A stretch of DNA of 64,000 bases from Micromussa lordhowensis (taxonomy: Eukaryota > Cnidaria > Anthozoa > Scleractinia > Lobophylliidae): assembly GCA_964020085.1 (NCBI GenBank), contig OZ026607.1, positions 6,870,779 through 6,934,778 of the forward strand. The letters are read 5' to 3'. The notes below the pieces were generated by a model that worked only from the letters and a program-made list of their open reading frames with translations, was not told where the DNA came from and searched no databases. Shown piece after piece: positions 55,268-63,110 of this stretch; positions within the stretch are counted from its first letter, which is position 1, and every line of letters starts with the position of its first letter. Position numbers and translations under genes: made by a program.

Positions 55268-55585
55268 TTCAGTCATCGTCAAGCTAGGTTAGCTTGGATT
55301 TATGCATGGTGTATAGACCAACTAAATGAGCAAAGACCTGCACATCAAGTACACTTTATAATTGGAAATAACGATTTCCGTGATGTTGCAAATATGATCA
55401 GTGCAAGACTAACAGGAAGATCTCTCATTCGATATTTTAATACATCTGTTATTGATTTTGATCATTTTTGTATTAGTTATCATCAAATAATTTCAATAAC
55501 TTCCACTGTAGAAGAACTCGAAAGAACTATCAAAACTATTCATAGTAATGAAGTGTTTGCTGAACTCTTTTCTTTAGTTCGATGA
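55268..55585 (+). CDS. Alternative 3' cassette exon 3
   Basis: Open in phase 0 from acceptor TTTTTTTCAG (ends 55267), 105 codons, first internal ATG only at codon 43. Begins FSHRQARLAWIYAWCIDQLN, then HQVHFIIGNNDFRDV (strand-turn pattern shared by other cassettes). Its last codons overlap the next acceptor. Confidence 0.65.
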   Translation, partial: FSHRQARLAWIYAWCIDQLNEQRPAHQVHFIIGNNDFRDVANMISARLTGRSLIRYFNTSVIDFDHFCISYHQIISITSTVEELERTIKTIHSNEVFAELFSLVR

Positions 55586-55889
55586 TCAAGATCGAGCAGC
55601 TTTGTTACTCTATAAACGTGCATTAACAAGGATGGATCCTTTTAGACAAGAATATCGTGTGAATCCACAAATCATATTTGTTAATACCAGGACTTATGGA
55701 TCTCACATTTTCAATAACATGGTGCAACATCTAACAATACAACATCGTTACATTCCTGTCTCAGTTATTGAATTTGAACACCCCCCCACCTATTATAATA
55801 ATAATCAGATCATATTGTCATGGTATAAAGATTTCAGAGCATACTATAATAATCAAATAAGTAGATTCAGTACACCACTTTTTCTTTAA
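55578..55889 (+). CDS. Alternative 3' cassette exon 4
   Basis: The acceptor TTCTTTAG ends at 55577, and that TAG is itself an in-frame stop, so the frame opens exactly at the splice site. 103 codons. FDDQDRAALLLYKRALTR, then PQIIFVNTRTYGSHIF and YIPVSVIEFEH. Confidence 0.65.
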   Translation, partial: FDDQDRAALLLYKRALTRMDPFRQEYRVNPQIIFVNTRTYGSHIFNNMVQHLTIQHRYIPVSVIEFEHPPTYYNNNQIILSWYKDFRAYYNNQISRFSTPLFL

Positions 55890-55897
55890 TTTTTCAG

Positions 55898-56182
55898 TGC
55901 ACCCTGAGAGAACAAAGATGTCTATGCATTTACTATATTCATTTATGTAATTTACGCGTGAACAACTACCTTGTGCTCGTTATGGGAGAGCAGAATTTTA
56001 TCACGTTGATTGATCGAATTACCGATAAGGTTACTGTTACGGACGATATCTCAATTGACTTTCATCCTATACAATACTCAGGTGCTCCATATTTTATTTT
56101 TTTTCACAATCAAATGCGATTCGACACCTATGGGTTAATCATGGGTCACACGAGATCAGACTTTCATTACTCAACGCAATAG
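55898..56182 (+). CDS. Alternative 3' cassette exon 5
   Basis: After acceptor AATTTTTCAG, 94 codons, phase 0. CTLREQRCLCIYYIHLCN, then NNYLVLVMGEQNFITLI and YGLIMGHTRSDFHYS. The N-terminal helix aligns with cassettes 3 and 4. Confidence 0.65.
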   Translation, partial: CTLREQRCLCIYYIHLCNLRVNNYLVLVMGEQNFITLIDRITDKVTVTDDISIDFHPIQYSGAPYFIFFHNQMRFDTYGLIMGHTRSDFHYSTQ

Positions 56183-56213
56183 ACTTAAATCTTCCTATTC
56201 TTAATTTTTATAG

Positions 56214-56489
56214 TTCATTCAAGGTTCACCATGGAAATTATTACGTGTGATTCATAAATTGAGACACTACCCTTCTTGGGAAGAAGAGGAACAAGAAGAA
56301 GTTCATTTTAGGTCCTGGACTAGACCAATTTTAAGCTATGACATCTTTTGTAGAGATCAAACTGTCGATTTTTTCCCAATATTACAAAATCTGACCCGGA
56401 AATTCATTGACGATTTAACTTTCGAGTTTGAAGTTCATTATTATAATACTACCAATAATTTTAAAGCTTGGCTTTTTGTTAATTACTAA
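56214..56489 (+). CDS. Alternative 3' cassette exon 6 (no methionine)
   Basis: After acceptor TTTTTATAG (in-frame TAG). 91 codons with no ATG at all, so it cannot be translated as a separate gene from an AUG. FIQGSPWKLLRVIHKLRHYP, an acidic WEEEEQEEVHFRSW, then FEFEVHYYNTTNN. Confidence 0.7.
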   Translation, partial: FIQGSPWKLLRVIHKLRHYPSWEEEEQEEVHFRSWTRPILSYDIFCRDQTVDFFPILQNLTRKFIDDLTFEFEVHYYNTTNNFKAWLFVNY

Positions 56490-56509
56490 AGTTTTTTTAT
56501 TTTTTTTAG

Positions 56510-56890
56510 TTTCCTTTTCGATTCTACAATCCACAACAAGTGAAACAGATCATAAAAACAATAATAGCCTTTGAAACAGGACCTGATATGAATTTGCAAG
56601 ATCAAGCATTAGCAAGAAGAAGCCATCTTGTATTAGGACGGCGTAGATTTCATATTGTTCTACGCGGTGGCTCCAATAACATTTCTTATTGTAAAAACCA
56701 TATGAAAGATTTCATTCATTTTTTAAATCCTTTTCGTTTTTTTTTGTCATTGGAATATCACACAGGATATTTTGATGATGAATTTGTCTACGAATTTGCT
56801 CACTTTGAACTTTCCTCATTCAGTCACAAATACAATCTATTTAATCAAACTTTCAATCACTACAAAAGAAAATACACTTCATTTTCTTAA
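56510..56890 (+). CDS. Alternative 3' cassette exon 7
   Basis: After acceptor TTTTTTTAG (in-frame TAG), 126 codons. FPFRFYNPQQVKQIIKTI, then RRRFHIVLRGGSNNI and FRFFLSLEYHTGYF. Shares the xPFR(F/I) start with cassettes 9 and 11. Confidence 0.65.
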   Translation, partial: FPFRFYNPQQVKQIIKTIIAFETGPDMNLQDQALARRSHLVLGRRRFHIVLRGGSNNISYCKNHMKDFIHFLNPFRFFLSLEYHTGYFDDEFVYEFAHFELSSFSHKYNLFNQTFNHYKRKYTSFS

Positions 56891-56912
56891 AAAAATCATT
56901 TTATTTTTTCAG

Positions 56913-57248
56913 TTTGAATACACAGTACAAGTACAAGATCTAAGAAGAATGTTAACATTTATTCTAAATCATACCTTACATGATGAATACCTTGACTCCG
57001 ACAGAAATCGCATTGTGTTCTATCTTAATGGGCATGTATATAATCGATTTCAACGAGATATGACAATGCTTGCGCAATTTATTTTGCCTTTACATGTAGC
57101 ATTTTATCTAACCCGAATGGGAAGACTATGTTTCATTTTTTCACGAGCTGATGAAACTGCACCTGATTGGCTCCCAATCAATAAATATTGTTTAACAGCA
57201 TGTACTTACAATCACACTGATTTTCATGATCAAAGACATTTTCATTGA
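56913..57248 (+). CDS. Alternative 3' cassette exon 8
   Basis: After acceptor ATTTTTTCAG, 111 codons, phase 0. FEYTVQVQDLRRMLTFIL, RNRIVFYLNGHVYNRF, LPLHVAFYLTRMGRLCFIF. Same helix-strand-helix-strand pattern as its neighbours. Confidence 0.65.
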   Translation, partial: FEYTVQVQDLRRMLTFILNHTLHDEYLDSDRNRIVFYLNGHVYNRFQRDMTMLAQFILPLHVAFYLTRMGRLCFIFSRADETAPDWLPINKYCLTACTYNHTDFHDQRHFH

Positions 57249-57282
57249 ATATAAAAAAAGTTGATGCATGGTATTTTTTTAG

Positions 57283-57609
57283 CTCCCTTTCAGATTTCAT
57301 GGAGGAAACATTTTATTCACCAAGGGAAACCTACTACCTAAAATCATAAATGAAATCATGACTTGGGATCAATGGTCAGCCACTCTATCTAATAATTTAA
57401 TAGTTCGATTTTATTTTTTAATAGTAGGTCCAAGAAATGGACCTATAAATAACGACATGCATCAATTTTTTAATCTTTTAAGATTACCATTTCGTTATAA
57501 GATAAGAATCATTTGGAATCCTATTTCAATCTTAGGGGATGGTTGGATGGTATATAATGTAGAACGCATTTTGATAACATGTAACTCTCTCTCGTTATTT
57601 TTCAGTTAA
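57283..57609 (+). CDS. Alternative 3' cassette exon 9
   Basis: After acceptor ATTTTTTTAG (in-frame TAG), 108 codons. LPFRFHGGNILFTKGN, then LIVRFYFLIVGPRNGPI and LPFRYKIRIIWNP. Its end contains the acceptor of cassette 10, so the array is packed with no spare sequence. Confidence 0.65.
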   Translation, partial: LPFRFHGGNILFTKGNLLPKIINEIMTWDQWSATLSNNLIVRFYFLIVGPRNGPINNDMHQFFNLLRLPFRYKIRIIWNPISILGDGWMVYNVERILITCNSLSLFFS

Positions 57610-57707
57610 CCTTAGAAAGAAGATTACGATATGCTAGATTTAGACTTAACTTACGTCTAATACGTGACGGTTACGGACACTTTGTACGAATCAATAACCC
57701 CTTTTAA
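57606..57707 (+). CDS. Alternative 3' cassette exon 10 (short)
   Basis: After acceptor TTATTTTTCAG, only 33 codons: LTLERRLRYARFRLNLRL, then IRDGYGHFVRINNPF. Either a truncated cassette or the C-terminal part of cassette 9 reached by splicing. Least certain member. Confidence 0.4.
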   Translation, partial: LTLERRLRYARFRLNLRLIRDGYGHFVRINNPF

Positions 57708-57724
57708 AATACTATTTTTTATAG

Positions 57725-58039
57725 TTGCCTTTCAGAATTCATCATATTAAAAATTTACACAGATGTATTTGCCAAACACTTTTACGTGCCATTAATGATC
57801 CTAGAGATGTCACTTTACATATTTACATAAACATGTTAGGACCTAGAACTAGACAGTTTACTCAAGGTTCAATTTCAATGTCATTAGCAATGCACCATGT
57901 ACATTACCTTTTACAATGTATGTTTATGCCTTGTCGTTATTCTATTCATTTATGCTGTGTTCCTCGCGGTAATACACTTTTCATTGCGGATTATCAAGTG
58001 TTATTCTATTGTATTCAAAAAGTGGAGACGATACATTAA
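57725..58039 (+). CDS. Alternative 3' cassette exon 11
   Basis: After acceptor TTTTTTATAG (in-frame TAG), 104 codons. LPFRIHHIKNLHRCICQTLL, then VTLHIYINMLGPRTRQFTQ and MPCRYSIHLCCVPRG. Clearly related to cassettes 7-9 (xPFR start, hydrophobic strand followed by G-P-R). Confidence 0.65.
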   Translation: MPFRIHHIKNLHRCICQTLLRAINDPRDVTLHIYINMLGPRTRQFTQGSISMSLAMHHVHYLLQCMFMPCRYSIHLCCVPRGNTLFIADYQVLFYCIQKVETIH

Positions 58040-58046
58040 AAAATTG

Positions 58047-58054
58047 TATAAAAA
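58047..58054 (+). promoter_or_regulatory. TATA box for the 58092 gene
   Basis: TATAAAAA 38 bases before the ATG; marks the end of the cassette array and a new transcript. Confidence 0.5.
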
Positions 58055-58091
58055 CCATTTGTGTGTAGCGTCTTCAATTTATTTTTTCATC

Positions 58092-58331
58092 ATGGCACAA
58101 GCAGATGGAATGCTTACAGCGTTCAAACAATCCTATTCAGAAATTTTAACCCACATTGAAAGTATACAAATTCACTTGCAAGAAATGGAAGAAGAATTCC
58201 TTGAATTGGAATCCATCCTAGAGGAGGTAAATCAAAGAATCATTATGCAAAGAAAAAATGATCCTGGTGTTGGTAGTAGCAATGGTGAATGTCAATGGTC
58301 AGTACTATATAAAAATAGTAAACAAGCATGA
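58092..58331 (+). CDS. Small coiled-coil protein
   Basis: 79 residues starting MAQADGMLTAFKQSY. Residues about 15-58 form a heptad-like acidic helix (ILTHIESIQIHLQEMEEEFL, then ELESILEEVNQRI). No family recognised. A TATA box lies just upstream. Confidence 0.6.
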   Translation: MAQADGMLTAFKQSYSEILTHIESIQIHLQEMEEEFLELESILEEVNQRIIMQRKNDPGVGSSNGECQWSVLYKNSKQA

Positions 58332-58349
58332 CATGATCGCAACTTGAAA

Positions 58350-58514
58350 ATGGGGAAAGTAATGTCAATATTGCCACACATCCACGAACGACTTAAACCA
58401 AAAAAAGAAGAAGACAAAGAATGGTTATTCAAATCCAATCAAAAGAAAAAAACAAGTTGGTTAACTAAGGGATTGAAATGTCACAAAAATGAACGAGTGA
58501 TTGACAGTGATTGA
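58350..58514 (+). CDS. Predicted N-myristoylated small basic protein
   Basis: 54 codons, too short for most gene callers. MGKVMSILPHIHERLK has Gly2 and Ser6, matching the N-myristoyltransferase consensus, followed by a Lys-rich stretch (KPKKEEDKEW, NQKKKTSW). Myristate plus basic patch is typical of membrane-targeted viral proteins. Supported only by motif and position. Confidence 0.4.
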   Translation: MGKVMSILPHIHERLKPKKEEDKEWLFKSNQKKKTSWLTKGLKCHKNERVIDSD

Positions 58515-58526
58515 CACCGCATAAAC

Positions 58527-58533
58527 TATAAAA
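58527..58533 (+). promoter_or_regulatory. TATA box for the 58572 gene
   Basis: TATAAAA 39 bases upstream of the ATG, after the phrase AGTGATTGACAG. Confidence 0.5.
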
Positions 58534-58571
58534 TCAGGATACATTTTTTTCCTACACATTCATTGAGCATC

Positions 58572-58913
58572 ATGGATTCATGCAAGGTAACTGATTCATG
58601 CCAGAACAATTTGAAAGAAGACAAAGAAAGGGAAGAGAATGAAGAATCTATCTCTTTATCAGTATTGATTCAACTAGTAGTCAATACAATCCTTTCCGAA
58701 GAAAAATTGGACATTGATCTAAAAATGCTCAAGTACAGGAACAACTTATCTGACAAAATCTTATCCATGAGTGAGGAAGAGCATAAAAAGAAGCCAAATC
58801 TTAAAGGATTCTTTGAAAGTTTCAGAGCTGGATGGGATATCTGGAAAAAGGATGGTGAAGATAAAGAAGAAGCTTCCTTTAACGCCTTCCACACCAGCAT
58901 GTGTAAAGATTGA
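58572..58913 (+). CDS. Acidic helical protein of unknown function
   Basis: Starts MDSCKVTDSCQNNLKEDKE; 113 residues, helical, with LSVLIQLVVNTILSEEKLD and GFFESFRAGWDIWKKDG. Its 3' end overlaps the next ORF in another frame. Confidence 0.55.
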   Translation: MDSCKVTDSCQNNLKEDKEREENEESISLSVLIQLVVNTILSEEKLDIDLKMLKYRNNLSDKILSMSEEEHKKKPNLKGFFESFRAGWDIWKKDGEDKEEASFNAFHTSMCKD

Positions 58914-59166
58914 AACATTGAGAAAGTATGATCCCACAGACATGTGTGAACTTGATAAACATGTTTTGGATGGAATTATTCAAGAGTACTGGAATAGACC
59001 AGAAACAATGTCTTTTGATACATTCTTCTTTTCTGAATACTTTTTGGATGATTTTACCAAAAAAGAAATCATATACATGGATATCAATGGCGATATACCA
59101 TTTCAATTGATTTATTTTCCTCAAGATGATAAAGAGTTCGCAGCAGCTAGAAATGACGCTAAATAG
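58852..59166 (+). CDS. Overlapping small ORF, unknown function
   Basis: 104 residues from ATG 58852 (MVKIKKKLPLTPSTPACV), overlapping the preceding gene by 62 bases. It contains DGIIQEYWNRPETMSFDTFF and DINGDIPFQLIYFPQDD. The frame is open further upstream, so it could instead be the 3' half of a frameshifted or spliced version of the 58572 gene. Confidence 0.5.
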   Translation: MVKIKKKLPLTPSTPACVKIETLRKYDPTDMCELDKHVLDGIIQEYWNRPETMSFDTFFFSEYFLDDFTKKEIIYMDINGDIPFQLIYFPQDDKEFAAARNDAK

Positions 59167-59249
59167 TTCCACTTTATTTGTAAATGTGTTATTTACATTA
59201 AATATCTGTAAAAAACATATTGTGTTGTTTCATATTTTTTTAAAAAAAA

Positions 59250-59322
59250 TGCCACAGTGAGGATTCGAACCCCAACCTCAATGGCCACAACATTGCGTGC
59301 TAACCATTAACACTACTGTAGC
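59250..59322 (-). tRNA. tRNA-His (anticodon GTG)-like gene
   Basis: Read on the minus strand: acceptor GCTACAG/CTGTGGC (one T-G wobble), D arm GTGT..GCAC with TAATGGTTA loop, anticodon arm CAATG-TTGTGGC-CATTG giving GTG, T arm TGGGG-TTCGAAT-CCTCA, and discriminator A. A run of eight T follows at once (Pol III terminator). Position 14 is T instead of the usual A and the D loop has nine bases, so folding may be slightly atypical. It lies inside the Polinton, 264 bp from the right inverted repeat. Confidence 0.75.
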
Positions 59323-59324
59323 TT

Positions 59325-59375
59325 TTCAGTAAGCTCAATGGTCGAATAATCCACTTGACCATCAAGCTCACTGAA
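59325..59375. repeat. Hairpin beside the tRNA gene
   Basis: TTCAGTAAGCTCAATGGTC (59325-59343) pairs with GACCATCAAGCTCACTGAA (59357-59375) with two mismatches and a 13-base loop, directly 5' of the tRNA on its strand. Confidence 0.65.
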
Positions 59376-59585
59376 GGATTTGCTCAAACATTTAACATTA
59401 TGTATGGTAATATATGGTATGTACTAGTTACAAAAAGAAGTGAGGTCAAGTGTCAAGACAGATGCGTGTTACAATTGCTCCCGCGCCCAGGACGATAATT
59501 CTGTCTTTCCGGACCTCACACTTTAGCATCCATTTTTTTCATGTCTATATAGGATTCAACTGATATTTTTGCCTCCTTGTGGTAG

Positions 59586-59765
59586 TCCGTTTTGTTGTGC
59601 GCAGGCGCGACTCGGCCCCAGTAGCGCACTCGGTATTCAAGATGGCGCTGGAATGGAATGTGAGAATGGAATGTGCTAGCTGCATTCTGATTGGTCCATT
59701 TTGGTCACGTGGTATTAATCCTGCTCTCTGATTGGTTATGACCCAGAGGCGCGTACTGTACTACT
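59586..59765 (-). repeat. Polinton right terminal inverted repeat
   Basis: Inverted copy of 37717-37900, shorter by 4 bases. Protein-primed replication is expected to start at these ends. Confidence 0.95.
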
Positions 59766-59771
59766 CGCGTG
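59766..59771. repeat. Target-site duplication, right (CGCGTG)
   Basis: Identical to 37711-37716; 6 bp is the usual Polinton integrase footprint. Confidence 0.95.
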
Positions 59772-61035
59772 CAGATCAAGAAGTTACAACTTCGAACGGC
59801 GAAAGCGCCAAACAACTCATGATTACAGAAATGCGAGAATCGGACTAAGGATAAAATGCATTTCATAAACTCGTTAACCCATCGACTTTGTTCTTCCTCG
59901 TCTTGTGAAATCAACTTCTCCTGCTCAAACTAGGAACCTCGGTCGCTAGCTAGAACATCAGCTCGATCCTTATCGAATGATTTCGAAACCTTTTTCCTCT
60001 TTGAAGGTTTATTCGCGCTTTCAAAAGGACACGGACTTCGTTTTTTCTTCGACGACATGGAATAGAAATACCATAAACTTTTCAATCTAAAATATACAAA
60101 CGCAAACACTCGAAGCAGCACGTCGACGCCCAATTTTAGAAATACAAAGACAAACGCGTGAAACTCGCGAACATCGTGTCTGTCACGTGATGCAAGTTTA
60201 CTTCTCGTGACAACGTGTTGACAGCTATCAATTAGAGATAATTAACGGGAAGAAACGTTTTCAGTTAATAACTTTGCTTAGGATCAATCTTTTTTCATAG
60301 AATTTTTTTTAAATGAAAGATTGCAATACGATCTATCTGAAAAAGCGAAAAAATTTTTTTTGGAAAAATGATCAAATTTGGGGTACACTGATACCTTAAG
60401 GCGACAGACCGTAGATGGCAATTTTTAACTGAGTTTCGTTACCGAATGACATCCGACATGAGAAATAGAAAGTTTGATCTCCAAAGGAAAGGTAATAATG
60501 AAGATGGCAAGAGCAAGTCTTGGTGTGAATGATAAAAACGATACGAAAAGCAATCTTGGTCAAAATAAAGTGTTACCGGCGACCTTTCGCGCGATAAATA
60601 GATCCACTTTCGATCCAAACAATTCACTATCAAACTGTTGGCAAAATTACAACTTCCTTTTAATATCCTCAGCAGGTTACAGATAGAAGTGTAAAACTAG
60701 GAAGTAATACATAACAAAGAAATCGATGAGAAAACGAACCGTTCGCGAGTCGACTCGTTCTGAAGAAATACATGAAAATCTTAGGAAGACACAATAAAAA
60801 AACACAACGAAATTGAGTTACAAATTACCTTAGTCCAGCGACGAGGGTAATGAACTGGTCTAAATCTAAAGGAATCTAAGGAAAATGCTCCATTGTAGAA
60901 CTAACTAGCAAGACAAGCTCTAATTTTGCCAACTCAGGTGTTTTTGGGAACGCGCGCTAAGAAGCTCGGGAAATTACCCAAGTGTCACTTGTGGCTTAGC
61001 GTTAGCCGCATTAAGGCCAGTGAGTCTAAGTAGTA

Positions 61036-61494
61036 TACAGTGAAACCTGTATTAAGCGGGCCCCACGTTAAGCGGACACCCTCTATTAAGTGGACACCAG
61101 CTCGAGTCCCTAAACTTTCTTCCAACATTTACTGTAAAGTAAACCTGCGTTCAACGGACACCTCTGTTAAGCGGACGCGGACACCTATATTAAGCCATTT
61201 TGTTGATCAAAACCTGCAATAGGCGGACACTTCAAGGGCTTTTTACTTCAAAAAGCTCAGCTCAGACACCGTTTGCATTGTTCAGTGATGTCGTTTTAAA
61301 GCTGAGTAAATTATTTCAGATTAATGCATTGACTGTCTGGACATTATGCTAAAAGCAGTCTTTGATCTTACACTGTGTTACAAAAGGGTTAATAATTAAC
61401 TATCATTGCTGAACCTGTTTAGAGCGGACACCCTGTATTAAGCGGACACTAGTGAGGGTCCCAACGGTGTCCGCTTAATACAGGTTTCACTGTA
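61036..61494. mobile_element. pogo-like MITE (AAGCGGACACC type)
   Basis: Ends TACAGTGAAACCTGTATTAA and its inverse TTAATACAGGTTTCACTGTA are perfect over 20 bp. The inside holds repeated TTAAGCGGACAC units. TA-flanked CAGT ends indicate the pogo/Tigger group. No ORF of note. Confidence 0.85.
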
Positions 61495-61892
61495 ATTAAA
61501 ATTCCGTTAGCTTCCTTTGAAACAACGATGCAGATCAAGGGTTGACAAATGAAAATTATCGAGCCTAATAATAACATTTATCACATGACCCGTACGGCCC
61601 CGCGCGTAATTTCCTTGCAAAACCATAAGAGAAAAGGTCCCGTATGAGGGCCGTACGCGTCGAAGTGATAGGGCCGGAAAAACACGTACGGCCCTCCCAC
61701 TCAGTCAATAAGTACATATTATTATATAGACACGGATGTTTTACTGAAAAATATACCACTCGTAAAATTCATAAAAGATACATCCGGGACCCGAGTGGTT
61801 TATCTTCCATAATCTCACACGTGAGTTTATCGATGATTTCATTGATATCAAGTTTGTCTCTTAAATTGTACTTAAATTCGTTGGTGTATCAT

Positions 61893-62061
61893 CGAAACAT
61901 CTTCGGGTCTTCCTCGAAAGTCTTCGGAAATCTTCGGGCATCTACGGAAATTTTCGGGAATTCTCGGAAAATGTTCGGGAGCGTTCGTCCTGCCTTCGGA
62001 ACAGCTTTGAAATTTCTTCGGAAATCTTCGGAAGGTGGTCGGAAATCTTCGGGAAATCATA
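61893..62061. repeat. TCTTCGGAAA-type minisatellite
   Basis: About a dozen degenerate copies of (A/T)TCTTCGGAAAT/CTTCGGG in a row. ORFs across it in several frames are repeat artefacts. Confidence 0.75.
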
Positions 62062-62789
62062 AAAAACGCCGTCATCAGCATGTCTATATAATAAAAAGAA
62101 CATTACACGGCGGCTTGAAGATATGCGCTCGTCCGTAAAATATTGTTTTGCCACTCGAAAATAAAATTCATATCTTCGCGCCCCCTTGTAATATCCTCTA
62201 TATATAAATTAGCTCCAATCTACTCAAAAAGGCATTTGTAACATGACGGCCCGCGTGCTTTTGTTTCCTCTAGCATCGCTTTTTAGGATATTTTTGCTCG
62301 GGCATGTGTAGAAATCAAACTTTCGAGAATGTGACCTACGTCTTTAGGCTTTTCGGTTTCATTTTCTTCGCCTTTCTTTTTTCTCCTTTTCTTATCTTTT
62401 TCCTGCAGTTGTTGACCGTCTTCTGGGCTTACTTCCAAATCAAGATTCTCGAGAAAGCATAATCGAGACGGAATATTTTCGTACACATTTTAGGCTCAAT
62501 TACTCTGATCTGGGTATCATTGGAAAGATCTTTTCTCCCTGCAGAATTTGAGTATAACTGATGCCAATTTTGTCTAGAGGCGATGACGTCAGAAGTGGAA
62601 ACAAAGGCCAACCCTCGTCACGGGAGGTTACGGGCGGCAAAGGCATCAGTGGATTAAGGTGCTGGAAGCATGGAGAAAAGTATTCCAGGAACCCCCAGTA
62701 ATAAATAAAAGAAAATGTTTGAAGACAGAAAAATTATAGTTGCACCATAATTCTTTTAGGTTTGGTAATGTGACTTGGCTCCGCCCCGG

Positions 62790-63110
62790 GGTCATATACC
62801 ATTTTGACCAAAAAGGTACCCCTTTCGAATACCTTGCATTGAAAAAAGGTACCCCCCTTCACGTACCTTCATAAGAACACTGTATTAAAACTGCTGTAAC
62901 TGGTCTTCTTGTCATATTTTCATGTAGTTCTTTTATCTAATGATACACAGTCATAAGATGTGTCTGTTCGAAATATTTATTCAAGACCCCCTAAACTACC
63001 TAAATGACAGATTCCCCGACCCTTTCATATACCTCAACTCGTGAAATTCCTACCCTTTTTTACTCCTGAAGCCTTAAAAAGGTACCCCTTTCGGGTGGAA
63101 CGTCCCGTAG
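62790..63110. repeat. Dispersed repeat, inverted relative to 19.9-20.2 kb
   Basis: GGTACCCCTTTCGGGTGG, TACCTCAACTCGTGAAATTC and CTACCC phrases match 19,905-20,235 in reverse orientation. Confidence 0.6.

Larger units (their letters stand above)
37717..59765. mobile_element. Complete Polinton/Maverick (adintovirus-like) element, 22,049 bp
   Basis: The element starts AGTAGTACAG and ends CTGTACTACT, with inverted repeats of about 180 bp and a perfect 6-bp direct repeat CGCGTG at 37711-37716 and 59766-59771. AG..CT ends with 6-bp duplications are the known Polinton signature. It encodes the expected core: protein-primed PolB, retrovirus-like integrase, packaging ATPase, adenain-like protease, double-jelly-roll capsid protein and a likely minor capsid protein, all open. 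It also has unusual accessory genes. Because TIRs and core ORFs are intact, it looks recently inserted and possibly still competent. Confidence 0.97.
36810..60402. mobile_element. TTAA-flanked host repeat interrupted by the Polinton
   Basis: GGTATCAGTGTACCCCAAAT follows a TTAA at about 36806-36809, and the inverted form ATTTGGGGTACACTGATACC precedes a TTAA at about 60396-60400. If the Polinton (with one CGCGTG copy) is removed, these become the ends of an element of roughly 1.5 kb. Only about 20 bp of inverted match is obvious, so the assignment is moderate. The parts at 36,830-37,710 and 59,772-60,390 show no convincing gene. Confidence 0.5.

Noticed and set aside
54838..58039. Each cassette as an independent AUG-initiated gene
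   Set aside because: Several have no early methionine, one has none at all, and the frames open precisely at splice acceptors. Not excluded for cassettes 1 and 2, which begin with ATG and have a TATA-like motif upstream.
59930..60133. Minus-strand ORF with MSSKKKRSPCPFESANKPSK
   Set aside because: A short Lys-rich frame with no recognised family; possibly a transposon relic cut by the Polinton insertion, but not supportable as a gene.
61644..62154. ORFs through 61.6-62.1 kb on both strands
   Set aside because: They cross the TCTTCGGAAA minisatellite, whose repeat structure keeps several frames open.
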